Shown piece by piece: positions 7,507 to 18,179 of a DNA stretch of 34,561 nucleotides. A model generated the notes under the pieces. The model made no database searches and was not told the DNA's origin. It worked only from the letters and a program-made list of their open reading frames with translations. The translations under genes and the position numbers were made by a program. The stretch is from Bacteroidales bacterium (GTDB lineage: Bacteria; Bacteroidota; Bacteroidia; Bacteroidales; UBA7960), in contig PWZB01000058.1 of the NCBI GenBank assembly GCA_003567625.1, positions 1 to 34,561 on the forward strand, given 5' to 3'. The stretch's first letter is position 1; every line of letters begins with the position of its first letter.

Positions 7507-10500
7507 TTGAAAGTAAAAGAATTAATAAATATTTACAGGTCGGATGAACGTGTTAAGAATATTGCCGCTACTTTAAAAAACACAAGTGCCGGCAACTTCT
7601 GCATTAAGGGTATGGCAGGATCATCGTCTTCGGTTATCGCAACGGCAGTATCAAAATCCCTGCCTAACCCTTCTTTGTTCGTTTTGCCCGATAAAGAAGC
7701 AGCTATATACTTTTTCAACGACCTTGAAAGTCTTTTAAATGAAAATGAAAAAGATTTTCCAGCCGAAAACCGTTCGGTATTTTTCCTGCCCTCTTCATAC
7801 AAAAAGCCCTTCGAAAAGCCTAATATTGACAATAACAACGTGTTAATGCGCTCGGAAATTATTAACAGGCTTACACGCAATAAAGGTAAATTCATGATTA
7901 TTACACATCCCGAAGCAATTGCCGAAAAGGTGGTATCAAAAAAGAGCCTCAGGGAAAACACAATCACTATCCTTAAAGGTGAATCCGTATCGGTTGATGT
8001 TATTATTGACCTGTTGGTGGAAAATGATTTTGAACGTGTTGAATTTGTTATTGAACCGGGACAGTTTTCAGTCAGGGGAGGTATCGTTGATGTCTTTTCT
8101 TTTTCATATGAATATCCTTTCAGAATTGAAGTTTTAGGAGATAAAACGGAATCCCTCAGGACTTTTTGCCCCGAAACACAACTGACAGTCAGGTTGCTCG
8201 ACAAAATAGAAATAATGCCTGACATCAGGAAAATGGCACACGGCGAAAAGTTTACCGACTTCTTTTCGGCTGTTCCTTCTAATGCTTTGTTGTGGATTGA
8301 AGATGCAGCCATAACATGTGAAATTATTGAACAGAGCTTTTCAAAAGCCTGCGAAATGTTTCATTCTCTTTATCCCCCGGAAGAGAATGACTTAACAACC
8401 GAGGATGTTTTTATTTCAGCACCTTCTTTTATAAAAAAGCTGCAAGAATTCAGAGTAATTGAATTTGGCAGACAACATCTTGCTTCTGATGATAAAATCT
8501 TTGAATTCAGCTTTTCACCCCAACCATCCTTCAACAAGAATTTTGAGCTGTTAAGGGAAAACTTTCATCAGAACACTTCTGATGGATACCGGAATCTCAT
8601 TTTATCTGACAATCCGCGTCAGATCAACCGCCTGCACTCTATTTTCGATGTTATTACGGAAGAAAAGAATGATACTAAAAGGTTTGTGCATGACATTATG
8701 ATGATTGCACTGCATAATGGTTTTATAGATCATAACAATAAGATAGCCTGTTATACCGATCATCAGATTTTCGACAGGTATCACCGTTTCAGGCTTCGTG
8801 ACAGGCTTCCGGCTAAACAGGCTTTTACATTGAAAGAGTTTAGCAATCTAAAACCGGGCGATTATGTTACACACATTGATCATGGTATTGGTATTTACAG
8901 CGGTTTGGAAAAGATTGAAGTTAACGGAAAAATACAGGAAGCCATCAGGTTAATATATAAAGGTGGAGATATATTGTACATAAGCATCCACTCATTGCAC
9001 CGGATTGCGCGTTATACTGGCAGTGAAGGGAAGCCTCCGGCACTGCACAGGCTCGGTTCAAGTGCATGGAGTAATCTTAAAAAGAAAACCAAGCAGAAAG
9101 TTAAAGATATTGCCAAAGACCTTATTAAGCTTTATGCTGAAAGGAAGACAAAAAAAGGAGTGTCATTTCCTCCTGATACTTACCTGCAAAATGAGCTTGA
9201 AGCATCATTTATTTATGAAGATACTCCCGACCAGGTAAAAGTTACAGCCGATGCAAAGAAAGATATGGAAGCCGATCACCCGATGGACAGGCTGATATGC
9301 GGGGATGTGGGCTTCGGAAAAACCGAAGTGGCTATTAGGGCTGCTTTTAAAACCGTAGCAGAAAGCAAACAGGTGGCTGTACTTGTACCCACCACAATCC
9401 TGGCTTTGCAGCATTATTATACCTTCTCGGAACGGTTAAAAGACTTTCCGTGCAATATCAACTATATCAACAGGTTTCGCCCGTCAAAGGAAAAAAAAGA
9501 GATACTCAACGATCTTGAAAACGGTAAACTTGATATAATCATAGGAACTCACAGGCTTGTAGGCAAAGATATCAAATTCAAAGACCTGGGTTTGTTGATT
9601 ATTGATGAAGAACAAAAGTTCGGTGTAAAGACAAAAGAGCAGCTCAGGAAGATCAAGGTGAATGTTGATACTTTAACCCTTACAGCCACTCCTATACCCC
9701 GTACGCTCCAGTTTTCACTGATGGGTGCACGAGATCTTTCACTTATCAATACGCCGCCGCCAAACCGTTACCCGATAGTGACCGAAGTACATGTCTTTAA
9801 CACGGAACTTATCAGGGAAGCCATTATGTATGAAGTATCAAGAGGCGGACAGGTTTTCTTCGTACATAATCGCGTTCAGAATATTATTGATGTTGCACAG
9901 ATCATCAAAAGGGTTTGCCCTGGAATTGATGTGGCAATAGGTCATGGGCAGATGGATGGCAACAGCCTTGAAAAAGTCATGATTGAATTTATTAACGGCG
10001 AACATGATGTTCTGGTTTCTACAACTATCGTTGAATCGGGGCTGGACATACCCAACGCCAATACCATCATTATCAATAATGCCCACCACTTCGGGTTAAG
10101 CGATTTGCACCAGATGAGAGGCAGGGTGGGACGTACAAATAAAAAAGCTTTCTGCTATCTTATTGCACCGCCAATGAGTATTCTTACCGACGAAGCAAGA
10201 AAAAGGCTTAGAGCACTTGAAGAGTTTTCAGAGCTTGGCAGCGGCTTTAATATCGCCATGCGTGACCTCGACATCAGGGGCGCAGGTAATATACTGGGCG
10301 CCGAGCAAAGCGGTTTCATTGCAGAAATTGGTTTTGAAACATACCACAAAATCCTCGATGAAACAATTACTGAACTCAAAGAAAATGAATTCAAAGAAGT
10401 ATTTAAAACAGAAGATGGAAAACAAGAAAAATTATATATTGATGAATGTTTTCTTGAAACAGACCTGGAACTGTTGATCCCGAGCGATTATGTGTCAAGT

Positions 10501-10890
10501 ATCCAGGAGCGGCTGGTACTCTACAAAGACCTTGATTCAATAAACTCCCATAAGGAATTGGATTCTTTTGCAGAAATGCTGCGCGACAGGTTCGGTCCTA
10601 TACCTGAAGAGACACTGGGATTGTTCGAAGCTGTGAAACTTAGGTGGACGGCTGCAAAACTCGGATTTGAAAAAGTAGTTATTAAATCGGAAAAATTTAT
10701 AGGATATTTTATATCAAACCCCGATTCGTCATATTACAATTCGGATATATTCAAAAAAGTGTTGCAGTTTGCACAAAGCAACAGCCGTTTGTGCATGCTC
10801 AAAGAGAGCGGTCAAAAATTGAGCCTTACGATAAAAAATGTCAGTAACATAAACCGCGCTTTTGAACATATAAAACAGATGGATGTGTGA
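7507..10890 (+). CDS. mfd: Transcription-repair coupling factor
   Basis: 1127 aa, full length. Mfd removes RNA polymerase stalled at DNA damage and recruits UvrA. The N-terminal UvrB-like region includes the expected IKGMAGSSSS and FVIEPGQFSVRGGIVDVF stretches. The CarD-like RNA-polymerase-interaction domain starts at about 447 (LKPGDYVTHIDHGIGIYSG). The translocase motifs are GDVGFGKTEV (from 599), DEEQKFG, TLTATPIPRT and DLHQMRGRVGR, followed by the autoinhibitory C-terminal domain. The start is TTG at 7507, directly abutting the nfu stop. The N-terminal residues fit other Mfd proteins, and the first internal Met would cut into the conserved region, so TTG is preferred. uvrA, its partner, is 4.4 kb further on. 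Confidence 0.97.
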   Translation: MKVKELINIYRSDERVKNIAATLKNTSAGNFCIKGMAGSSSSVIATAVSKSLPNPSLFVLPDKEAAIYFFNDLESLLNENEKDFPAENRSVFFLPSSYKKPFEKPNIDNNNVLMRSEIINRLTRNKGKFMIITHPEAIAEKVVSKKSLRENTITILKGESVSVDVIIDLLVENDFERVEFVIEPGQFSVRGGIVDVFSFSYEYPFRIEVLGDKTESLRTFCPETQLTVRLLDKIEIMPDIRKMAHGEKFTDFFSAVPSNALLWIEDAAITCEIIEQSFSKACEMFHSLYPPEENDLTTEDVFISAPSFIKKLQEFRVIEFGRQHLASDDKIFEFSFSPQPSFNKNFELLRENFHQNTSDGYRNLILSDNPRQINRLHSIFDVITEEKNDTKRFVHDIMMIALHNGFIDHNNKIACYTDHQIFDRYHRFRLRDRLPAKQAFTLKEFSNLKPGDYVTHIDHGIGIYSGLEKIEVNGKIQEAIRLIYKGGDILYISIHSLHRIARYTGSEGKPPALHRLGSSAWSNLKKKTKQKVKDIAKDLIKLYAERKTKKGVSFPPDTYLQNELEASFIYEDTPDQVKVTADAKKDMEADHPMDRLICGDVGFGKTEVAIRAAFKTVAESKQVAVLVPTTILALQHYYTFSERLKDFPCNINYINRFRPSKEKKEILNDLENGKLDIIIGTHRLVGKDIKFKDLGLLIIDEEQKFGVKTKEQLRKIKVNVDTLTLTATPIPRTLQFSLMGARDLSLINTPPPNRYPIVTEVHVFNTELIREAIMYEVSRGGQVFFVHNRVQNIIDVAQIIKRVCPGIDVAIGHGQMDGNSLEKVMIEFINGEHDVLVSTTIVESGLDIPNANTIIINNAHHFGLSDLHQMRGRVGRTNKKAFCYLIAPPMSILTDEARKRLRALEEFSELGSGFNIAMRDLDIRGAGNILGAEQSGFIAEIGFETYHKILDETITELKENEFKEVFKTEDGKQEKLYIDECFLETDLELLIPSDYVSSIQERLVLYKDLDSINSHKELDSFAEMLRDRFGPIPEETLGLFEAVKLRWTAAKLGFEKVVIKSEKFIGYFISNPDSSYYNSDIFKKVLQFAQSNSRLCMLKESGQKLSLTIKNVSNINRAFEHIKQMDV

Positions 10891-10911
10891 TCCCCCTGCT
10901 CACCGCACCGG

Positions 10912-10988
10912 CACCCTGCATCCTGCACCCTGTACTCTGCACTCTGTTCTTTGTTCCTTGCTTTCTGCTTCCTGCTTTTCGTTCCTTG
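10912..10988. repeat. Heptanucleotide tandem repeat, 11 units, between mfd and glmM
   Basis: Read on the plus strand as eleven 7-base units: CACCCTG, CATCCTG, CACCCTG, TACTCTG, CACTCTG, TTCTTTG, TTCCTTG, CTTTCTG, CTTCCTG, CTTTTCG, TTCCTTG. On the minus strand the consensus is CARRRWR. The array is almost pure pyrimidine/purine, fills most of the 107-bp convergent gap and ends 9 bases from the glmM stop codon. It resembles the heptameric short tandem repeats known from filamentous cyanobacteria and many environmental genomes. I see no intrinsic terminator in the gap. Confidence 0.85.
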
Positions 10989-10997
10989 CCCACTTCA

Positions 10998-12404
10998 TCA
11001 TTCCCCGCCCCGCATGATCTCGCTGATATCACTCATTATTTTTTTTGCCAGATTGACGGCTTTCACTTCCGAATCGCTTTCGGAGTAAATACGGATGATT
11101 GGCTCGGTATTGGATTTGCGAAGATGAACCCATTCTTTATCAAAAAAGATCTTTATACCATCTTGCCTATCAACTTTGTATTTATTATACCTGTCAGAGA
11201 TATTAGATAATATTTCATCAATACCAATATTTTCCGGCAGTTCAATTTTATTTTTTGAGATGAAATAACCGGGCAGAGTTTTTCTTAGGGAACTGCACGT
11301 TTTACCTGATTTAGCAAGGCAGGTCAAAAAGATGGCTGTTCCTGTAAGCGCATCCCTTCCATAATGCATTTCCGGATAGATGACACCGCCATTTCCTTCA
11401 CCACCAATCACGGCATTGACTTCTTTCATTTTCTCAACTACATTGGCTTCTCCCACCGGGCATGAATAGTGCTTCCCCCCATGCCTTCCGGTAACATCAG
11501 CCAGGGCTTGTGAAGAGGAAAGATTGCTGACAGTTGCAGGTGTGTTGCCATTATAGTTTTGCAGTACATAATCGGCAACAGCAACCAGGGTATATTCTTC
11601 GCCAAAAGGTTCGCCGTCTTCAGAGATAATAGCAAGCCTGTCAACATCGGGGTCAACGGCAAAACCTGCATTGGCCCTGTTTTTAACTACCTGTGCGGAA
11701 AGCTCGTTGAGGTGCTCCGGTAATGGCTCCGGGTTATGCGCGAATAAACCGTCGGGTTCGCAATATACCTTAATTATCTGTTTTACCCCTAAAGCTTCCA
11801 AAAGCATTGGCATTGCAACCCCGCCAACCGAATTGGCACCATCAACAGCAACCCTGAAGTTTAACTTTGAAATAGCATCTGTGTCAACAATTGGCAAGGA
11901 TAATATCTTTTTTATGTGATTCTTCGTTAATGATTCATCTGCTACATATTTGCCCAACTTATCAGCAGGCATAAAATCAAAATCCTGCGAACCGCTGAGC
12001 TTAATGACTTCGCTGCCTTCAATTGCATTCAATAACTCACCATTTTTATTCAGAAATTTTAACGCATTCCAGTTTTTCGGATTATGGCTGGCGGTAATGA
12101 TTATTCCTCCCTGTGCATCAAATTCTTTTACTGCAACTTCAACAGTTGGCGTTGAACACAACCCGCCGTCAATAACATCTATTCCCATTGACTGAATAGT
12201 GGCAGTTACAATCTTATTTATCATTTCTCCGGACGTTCGGGCATCACGACCGATAATAATTTTGATTTTGCCATTGTTGTTTTTTTTCTTCAGCCACATG
12301 CCAAAACCACCCGCTATTTGTATAATATCAAAAGGTGTAAGGCTTTCACCTGTTTTACCGCCTATTGTGCCGCGAATACCGCTTATAGATTTAATCAAAA
12401 CCAT
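10998..12404 (-). CDS. glmM: Phosphoglucosamine mutase / phosphohexomutase family
   Basis: 468 aa alpha-D-phosphohexomutase. The phosphoserine loop TASHNPKNWNALKF places the catalytic Ser at 106, the Mg-binding loop DPDVDR is at 251-256, the sugar-binding GEGNGGVIYPEMHYGRDA follows, and the C-terminal phosphate loop is RKSNTEPIIRIYSE. Bacteroidota proteins of this type are usually called GlmM, which turns glucosamine-6-phosphate into glucosamine-1-phosphate for UDP-GlcNAc. A phosphomannomutase role cannot be excluded from sequence. It is divergent from tamL and convergent with mfd. Confidence 0.88.
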   Translation of the reverse strand: MVLIKSISGIRGTIGGKTGESLTPFDIIQIAGGFGMWLKKKNNNGKIKIIIGRDARTSGEMINKIVTATIQSMGIDVIDGGLCSTPTVEVAVKEFDAQGGIIITASHNPKNWNALKFLNKNGELLNAIEGSEVIKLSGSQDFDFMPADKLGKYVADESLTKNHIKKILSLPIVDTDAISKLNFRVAVDGANSVGGVAMPMLLEALGVKQIIKVYCEPDGLFAHNPEPLPEHLNELSAQVVKNRANAGFAVDPDVDRLAIISEDGEPFGEEYTLVAVADYVLQNYNGNTPATVSNLSSSQALADVTGRHGGKHYSCPVGEANVVEKMKEVNAVIGGEGNGGVIYPEMHYGRDALTGTAIFLTCLAKSGKTCSSLRKTLPGYFISKNKIELPENIGIDEILSNISDRYNKYKVDRQDGIKIFFDKEWVHLRKSNTEPIIRIYSESDSEVKAVNLAKKIMSDISEIMRGGE

Positions 12405-12422
12405 ATTAATAATATTTTAGTG

Positions 12423-12430
12423 CAAAAATA
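12423..12430 (-). promoter_or_regulatory. Bacteroidota -7 promoter element for glmM
   Basis: On the minus strand this reads TATTTTTG, a match to TAnnTTTG, 18 bases before the glmM ATG. The predicted transcription start leaves a leader of only about 12 bases. No clear TTTG is found at the right distance upstream. Confidence 0.5.
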
Positions 12431-12579
12431 CTAATGTAATAAAACAATGCACCGGTTTTGTCTGTTTTTTAGTGTTTGTTATTTGTAGTTTTAACCAAAA
12501 AATACACAAATATTATTAATAAGACAATTATAATAAAATAAATTATAACAAAATGGCGATATAAATATTAGAGTCTATA

Positions 12580-12610
12580 TTGATGATGTCTTAAATAAAG
12601 ATTAATTTTG
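12580..12610 (+). promoter_or_regulatory. Bacteroidota -33/-7 promoter for tamL
   Basis: TTG at 12580-12582 and TAATTTTG at 12603-12610, 20 bases apart, fit the -33 TTG / -7 TAnnTTTG promoter of this phylum. The predicted start lies about 24 bases before the tamL start codon. It is one of the two best promoters in the window. Confidence 0.75.
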
Positions 12611-12629
12611 CATTTGTTTTTATTGATTT

Positions 12630-12634
12630 GGAGG
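12630..12634 (+). promoter_or_regulatory. Shine-Dalgarno GGAGG before the TTG start of tamL
   Basis: GGAGG ends 7 bases before the TTG at 12642. Strong Shine-Dalgarno sites are otherwise rare in this window, so it supports this non-ATG start, as does the lipoprotein signal that begins right there. Confidence 0.75.
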
Positions 12635-12641
12635 AAAAATA

Positions 12642-15017
12642 TTGAAATTAAGATATTTTTTTTATTTAATATTTATCTGTCTATTCACGCATTCAGGCTG
12701 CAACCCGGCCAGGCATTTGCCTGAGGATCAGTATTTTGTTAACAAGAATGAAATTGAAGTTAAAGATGCGGATATTCAGACACGGGAATTACGTAACTAT
12801 ATAAGGCAAGTTCCTAACCGCCGGATTTTTGGGTTTTACCGTTTTCACCTTAATGTTTACCTGTTTGCTGACCGCCGTGAAGAAAGCCGGTTTACTAATT
12901 GGCTGAAAAATGCAATAGGAGAACAGCCTGTGATTTATAACCCGGTTTTAACGGAAAATACCGCAAATCAATTTAAGCTGTATCTTCAACGAAAAGGCTA
13001 TTTTGAAAGCTCGGTCGATTACGATGTTGAGTTTCTTGAAAAAAGGAAGCATGCAAACATTACATACTACCTGGAGGGCGGTAATCCTTACCAAATAAGA
13101 GATATAACATATTCCATCCCCGATCCCCGCGTGGCCGAATATGTTTTTAATGATACAATTAATTCTCTTATAAGGCGAAGTGAGATTTATGATGTTGATA
13201 TATTGCAAAAAGAGCGTGACAGGATCAGCCGTAATCTGCGTAATGATGGTTTTTTCCATTTTTCACGCGATTATATTCATTTCAGAGTTGACAGCACATT
13301 AAAAAGCCACAAAGTTGATATTGATATATTGGTTAATAATCCTGTAAAAGTTTACAGGGTTGACAGAAGGGATTCTGTGGTAACAAAAAAACACAAGAGA
13401 TATAAAATTGACAATATTTATATTTTTCCGGATTACCTGGCGTTAAGATCTCCTACTGTCAAAAAAGATACTACCGTTTATTATCATATTAACAACAAGA
13501 ACGATAAAGATTCCATTGCCTATTATTTTGTACACCATGAGCCATTAAGGATAAAACCGTCGGCAATAATAAAAAATCTGCGTTTTGAACCCGGTGATTA
13601 CTATAAGGTAAGACATTTAGAGCAATCATATTCTTTTTTGTCAGCCTTAAGGATATTCAGGTTTACAAATTTTGTATTTGATGAAAGTCCCAGGGAACAT
13701 TTCAATTCCGATACACTTGGATACTTAAATTCAAGAATACAGCTTACGCCTGGTCCGGCTAATTCTTTTTCAATAGACGGCGAGGGATTTAACACAGCCG
13801 GCAATCTTGGCGTGGGAGGAAATTTTTTATTTCAAAATCGTAACATTTTCAGGGGTGGAGAAACGTTTAATATCAGGCTAAAGGGAGCTTTAGAACTAGC
13901 CGGAGATTTGGCAACAGACGATATCATTCAACATTTGCCTTTTAATACATTAGAATTTGGTGGTGAAGTAAGCTTCGATTTCCCGGATTTGTTATTGCCA
14001 TTTACAATTGAAAGAATATCTGCCGTTGCGCGACCTAAAACCACTATAATGTTAGGTATTAATTTCCGGCAACGACCTGATTATACAAGGTATATATGGA
14101 GCCTTACCTATGGCTTTGAATGGAGCCCTTCGAAACAAAAGCTGCATAATCTCTTTCCGGCAGAAATAAGTTCTATCAGGGTTTATAATGATTCACTGCT
14201 GAGAGCACGAATACCCGAAGGCAATCCTTTGATCCTAAGCAGTTTTAGTGACCATTTAATAACCGGTATGAGATACCGGTATATTTATAACACTCAGCAA
14301 GTTGGCAGACATGTGGATTTTGTTTACTCAATAGTTAATATTGAAACTGCCGGAAATCTTTTATGGTTAGCCGGAAATATTTTCGACATGCCCAAAGATG
14401 AAGGCAGTTATACGCTTTTTAACATACCTTTTGCCCAGTTCGTTAAAGCTGACATAGATTACCGTTATTACAGGGTCTTTGACCGACGTAACACGATAGT
14501 GTTCCGGATTATGGGTGGTGCAGGAATTCCCTATGGTAACAGGGATGTTTTACCTTTTATAAAAAGCTATTATGGAGGAGGTGCCAACAGCATGAGAGCC
14601 TGGCCAATTTATACTCTCGGGCCGGGAAGTTATAGTCGTGAAACAAAAAATGACGAACAGTTCTATGACAGGTATGGCGACATTAAACTCGAAGCAAATA
14701 TTGAATACAGATTTGATATTTATAAATCATGGAAGGGAGCCTTATTTGTAGAAGGAGGTAATGTTTGGTATGCCAGGGAAAATCCTGATTTTCCGGGAGG
14801 GAAATTTAACTTCGATACATTTTATAAAGATATTGCAGCAGGCGCAGGTATTGGCACAAGATTCGATTTTGGATTTTTTGTGGTTAGAATTGACGCTGCA
14901 GTACCTATACGTGACCCTGCCAAACCCCAGGGCGAAAGGTGGATATCTTCATGGCCATCTTTTTCTTTAAGAAAAGGAGACATTAACTATAACATCGGTA
15001 TTGGCTATCCATTCTGA
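12642..15017 (+). CDS. tamL: Lipoprotein Omp85-family outer membrane protein (TamL/BamA-like)
   Basis: 791 aa. The N-terminus is a lipoprotein signal: KLR, a hydrophobic stretch, then HSGC with the lipidated Cys at 20. Residues about 30-350 form POTRA-like modules (for example YLQRKGYFESSVDYDVEFLE and ILQKERDRISRNLRNDGFF). The remainder is a 16-strand-type beta barrel ending in aromatic Phe (NYNIGIGYPF), the usual outer-membrane C-terminal signature. YYGGGANSMRAWPIYTLGPG is the conserved late-barrel region. Bacteroidota TamL proteins combine a lipid anchor with an Omp85 barrel and work with TamB in outer-membrane assembly. No tamB is visible here. The start is TTG with GGAGG at -12 to -8. A BamA-type role is less likely because of the lipobox. 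Confidence 0.9.
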   Translation: MKLRYFFYLIFICLFTHSGCNPARHLPEDQYFVNKNEIEVKDADIQTRELRNYIRQVPNRRIFGFYRFHLNVYLFADRREESRFTNWLKNAIGEQPVIYNPVLTENTANQFKLYLQRKGYFESSVDYDVEFLEKRKHANITYYLEGGNPYQIRDITYSIPDPRVAEYVFNDTINSLIRRSEIYDVDILQKERDRISRNLRNDGFFHFSRDYIHFRVDSTLKSHKVDIDILVNNPVKVYRVDRRDSVVTKKHKRYKIDNIYIFPDYLALRSPTVKKDTTVYYHINNKNDKDSIAYYFVHHEPLRIKPSAIIKNLRFEPGDYYKVRHLEQSYSFLSALRIFRFTNFVFDESPREHFNSDTLGYLNSRIQLTPGPANSFSIDGEGFNTAGNLGVGGNFLFQNRNIFRGGETFNIRLKGALELAGDLATDDIIQHLPFNTLEFGGEVSFDFPDLLLPFTIERISAVARPKTTIMLGINFRQRPDYTRYIWSLTYGFEWSPSKQKLHNLFPAEISSIRVYNDSLLRARIPEGNPLILSSFSDHLITGMRYRYIYNTQQVGRHVDFVYSIVNIETAGNLLWLAGNIFDMPKDEGSYTLFNIPFAQFVKADIDYRYYRVFDRRNTIVFRIMGGAGIPYGNRDVLPFIKSYYGGGANSMRAWPIYTLGPGSYSRETKNDEQFYDRYGDIKLEANIEYRFDIYKSWKGALFVEGGNVWYARENPDFPGGKFNFDTFYKDIAAGAGIGTRFDFGFFVVRIDAAVPIRDPAKPQGERWISSWPSFSLRKGDINYNIGIGYPF

Positions 15018-15209
15018 TAATATTAATGTTATGGCGGTAAAAAGACAGGATTAATCACCCGGAAATTGCTAAAAGAGGAATTGATTGTGTGGAAGGATTT
15101 TTATGAAATTTTTTCGATATAAAATAGTTTGCTGATCAATATTTGTTTTTAAATACAATCAGTTCCAGGGCTGATAAATTTGCTTCTCACAATCATCCTG
15201 TAAAAACAT

Positions 15210-15217
15210 TAACTTTG
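15210..15217 (+). promoter_or_regulatory. Bacteroidota -7 promoter element for uvrA
   Basis: TAACTTTG matches TAnnTTTG, 70 bases before the uvrA ATG. A TTTG at 15179-15182 is 27 bases upstream, which is too far for a standard -33 element, so only the -7 half is claimed. Confidence 0.5.
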
Positions 15218-15287
15218 CAATTTTTTGAGATGATTCTGTTAATTAAGAGCTGTTTATTAATTTTTTATAGTTACATAGCCGGGTTAA

Positions 15288-18125
15288 ATGAATACCGTCA
15301 ATAACATAGATAAATTAGATCCCAGAGAATATTTACTTATCAAGGGTGCGCGTGTACACAATCTTAAAAATGTTGACGTTGCCATCGAACGTAACAGTTT
15401 GGTTGTCATTACCGGGCTTTCGGGTTCGGGGAAATCATCTTTGGCTTTTGATACTTTATATTCCGAAGGACAGAGAAGATATGTTGAAAGCCTTAGTGCT
15501 TATGCAAGGCAGTTTTTAGGGAGGATGCACAAGCCTGAGGTCGAATATATCAAAGGCATATCGCCGGCTATTGCTATCCAGCAGAAAGTCAACACGCGAA
15601 ACCCGCGCTCTACTGTCGGGACATCAACAGAAATATATGAATACCTGAAACTCTTGTACGGCAAAATCGGAAAAACCATATCCCCCGTTTCAGGCAAAGA
15701 AGTCAAAAGGCATACTGTTTCGCAAGTTGTAGATTCAATTTTAAAGTTGCCTTCAAATACCACATTTATTATTTATGCGCCGCTGGATATAAAAAACGGA
15801 CGCTCTTTGGAAAAGCAGCTTAATATTTTGTTACGGCAGGGCTTTTCCCGGATTTTGATTAATAATAAGATTTACCGTATTGAAGAGATAGTGCCCAATT
15901 TTAAAAAAATCAGAATCACCACAAAGCCGGCAATTGTAGTTGACCGTTTTATTGTTGATCGTGAACCTGAAAATGATATGGTTACAAGAATTGCTGATAG
16001 TGTTCAGACAGCATTTTTTGAGGGTGAGGGTCAATGTATTGTATCTGCTGTTCATAATGATAAAACGCAGAAAATGCACTTTTCCAGTAAGTTTGAACTT
16101 GACGGTATTATATTCGAAACCCCGTCAGTTAATTTATTTGCTTTTAATAATCCATACGGTGCTTGTAAAACTTGTGAAGGATTTGGAAGCATTATGGGAA
16201 TTGACGAAGACCTTGTGATACCAAATAAAAATTTGTCGGTATATGATGAAGCAATAGTTTGCTGGAAAGGTGAAAAGATGGGCAAGTGGAAAGAACGATT
16301 GGTAAGAAATGCATATAAATTTGATTTTCCTGTACATAAGCCGTACCGTGAGCTTAACAGGGAGCAAAAAGAGCTGCTATGGACTGGTAACCAATACTTT
16401 TATGGGTTGAATGATTTTTTCAGGATGGTTGAGAAAAAAGCTTATAAAATACAATATCGTGTGATGTTGTCGAGGTATCGTGGAAAAACCTTATGTCCTG
16501 AATGCAACGGAACACGATTACGAAAAGATGCCTCATATGTGAAAGTAGGGGGGAGGTCAATAACAGAGCTGGTTATGATCCCTGTTGATGAGCTGAAAAA
16601 GTTTTTTGAAAATATTGCTCTTGAAGGTCACGAGCGGCAGATTGCCGGAAGGCTTTTAACAGAGATAAATAGCCGGCTTAATTATCTTAATAATGTGGGG
16701 CTTGGTTACCTGGCGCTCAACAGGTTATCCAACACATTGAGTGGTGGTGAATCTCAGCGCATCAATCTTGCCACATCATTGAGCAGCAACCTGTCAGGGT
16801 CGCTCTATATCCTTGATGAACCCAGTATAGGCTTGCATCCTTGTGATATACAAAGATTGGTTAGTGTTTTGAAAGAGTTGCGGGATCTGGGAAATACCGT
16901 GATTGTTGTTGAACATGAAGAAGAGATCATAAACGCTGCAGATCAGATAATAGATATCGGGCCTATGGCAGGTGTTAACGGCGGTGAAATCATATTCCAG
17001 GGCTCTTATGATGAATTGCTGAAAAACAGTGAAAGTTTTACCGCTCGTTATCTTAACAGGGAATTAAAAATAAAGATTCCTGAAAATAAAAGAAAATGGA
17101 AAGAATATATTGACCTTAAAAGTGTTAAACAAAATAATCTCAAAAATTTTGATATAAGAATACCGCTTCAGATAATGGTTGCAGTAACGGGTGTCAGTGG
17201 TTCGGGAAAAACATCACTTATTAAAGATATTCTTTATCCTGCTTTGAAGAAAATAAAGGGTGGCTATGCCTGGAAAACCGGTAAGTTTGATGATATTGAC
17301 GGTGATTATGACAGGGTATCGGATGTTGTTATTGTAGACCAAAACCCTATCGGTCGTTCATCAAGGTCTAATCCTGTTACTTATCTTAAGGTGTATGATG
17401 AGATAAGAAAGCTTTTTGCCGGCCAGCCACTTGCAAAAACCCGAGGATATAAACCCGGATTTTTCTCGTTCAATATAGAAGGTGGACGTTGCCCCGATTG
17501 TGAAGGGGAAGGAGAGGTCATTATTGAGATGCAGTTTATGGCTGATATAAAACTGACCTGTGAAATATGCAAAGGCAAAAAATTTAAGGATGAAATGCTG
17601 GATGTTACTTCTAATGGATTGAACATCAGCGATATTTTGAGCCTGAGTGTTGATGAAGCTGTAGAGTTTTTTTCTAAGTGTTCCAAAGAAAAGTCTCTGT
17701 GTGGCAAGATCGTAGAAAAACTACGCCCGCTTCAGGATGTGGGAATGGGTTATGTTAATCTTGGGCAGTCATCAAATACTTTCAGCGGTGGTGAGGCTCA
17801 ACGTATTAAGTTGGCTTCTTTTCTTTCAAAAGGCATATCACAGGAAAAAACACTTTTTATATTTGATGAACCTACTACCGGGCTGCATTTTCATGACATC
17901 AAAAAACTGCTTGCCGCTTTTGAAGCATTGCTGGAAAACGGACATTCGGTGATAGTTATAGAACACAATCCTGAAGTGATTAAAAGCTCCGACTGGATAA
18001 TAGACCTGGGCCCTGAAGGTGGTGTGAATGGTGGCTACCTGGTATTTGAAGGATTACCTGAAGATATTATCAAATGCGAAAAATCTTATACCGGTAAGTA
18101 CCTGGAAAAGCATTTAAAGCCATAA
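15288..18125 (+). CDS. uvrA: Excinuclease ABC subunit A
   Basis: 945 aa damage-sensing ATPase of nucleotide excision repair. It has two ABC modules: Walker [10 protein letters not shown] at 43-51 with signature [12 protein letters not shown], and Walker [10 protein letters not shown] at about 635-643 with signature [12 protein letters not shown]. The first zinc module uses C293/C296 and C403/C406; the second uses C735/C738 and C758/C761. The stretch at about 120-250 between the first Walker A and first zinc module is long enough to hold the UvrB-binding domain, so it looks like a class I UvrA rather than the shorter UvrA2. It is preceded by its own promoter element and is convergent with the ankyrin gene. 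Confidence 0.97.
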   Translation: MNTVNNIDKLDPREYLLIKGARVHNLKNVDVAIERNSLVVITGLSGSGKSSLAFDTLYSEGQRRYVESLSAYARQFLGRMHKPEVEYIKGISPAIAIQQKVNTRNPRSTVGTSTEIYEYLKLLYGKIGKTISPVSGKEVKRHTVSQVVDSILKLPSNTTFIIYAPLDIKNGRSLEKQLNILLRQGFSRILINNKIYRIEEIVPNFKKIRITTKPAIVVDRFIVDREPENDMVTRIADSVQTAFFEGEGQCIVSAVHNDKTQKMHFSSKFELDGIIFETPSVNLFAFNNPYGACKTCEGFGSIMGIDEDLVIPNKNLSVYDEAIVCWKGEKMGKWKERLVRNAYKFDFPVHKPYRELNREQKELLWTGNQYFYGLNDFFRMVEKKAYKIQYRVMLSRYRGKTLCPECNGTRLRKDASYVKVGGRSITELVMIPVDELKKFFENIALEGHERQIAGRLLTEINSRLNYLNNVGLGYLALNRLSNTLSGGESQRINLATSLSSNLSGSLYILDEPSIGLHPCDIQRLVSVLKELRDLGNTVIVVEHEEEIINAADQIIDIGPMAGVNGGEIIFQGSYDELLKNSESFTARYLNRELKIKIPENKRKWKEYIDLKSVKQNNLKNFDIRIPLQIMVAVTGVSGSGKTSLIKDILYPALKKIKGGYAWKTGKFDDIDGDYDRVSDVVIVDQNPIGRSSRSNPVTYLKVYDEIRKLFAGQPLAKTRGYKPGFFSFNIEGGRCPDCEGEGEVIIEMQFMADIKLTCEICKGKKFKDEMLDVTSNGLNISDILSLSVDEAVEFFSKCSKEKSLCGKIVEKLRPLQDVGMGYVNLGQSSNTFSGGEAQRIKLASFLSKGISQEKTLFIFDEPTTGLHFHDIKKLLAAFEALLENGHSVIVIEHNPEVIKSSDWIIDLGPEGGVNGGYLVFEGLPEDIIKCEKSYTGKYLEKHLKP

Positions 18126-18179
18126 AAGTTAATATGCAAATATTCAATTTAATCCGCAAACCCTATTGTTGTGACAGAC

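Noticed and set aside
7533..8312. 259-codon minus-strand reading frame inside mfd
   Set aside because: Antisense shadow of a well-supported gene. Ser-rich composition is typical of such shadows.
10887..11210. 107-codon plus-strand reading frame over the heptamer repeat and the end of glmM
   Set aside because: It is made of repeat-encoded Cys/Pro/Leu residues and glmM antisense. No family resemblance, no promoter.
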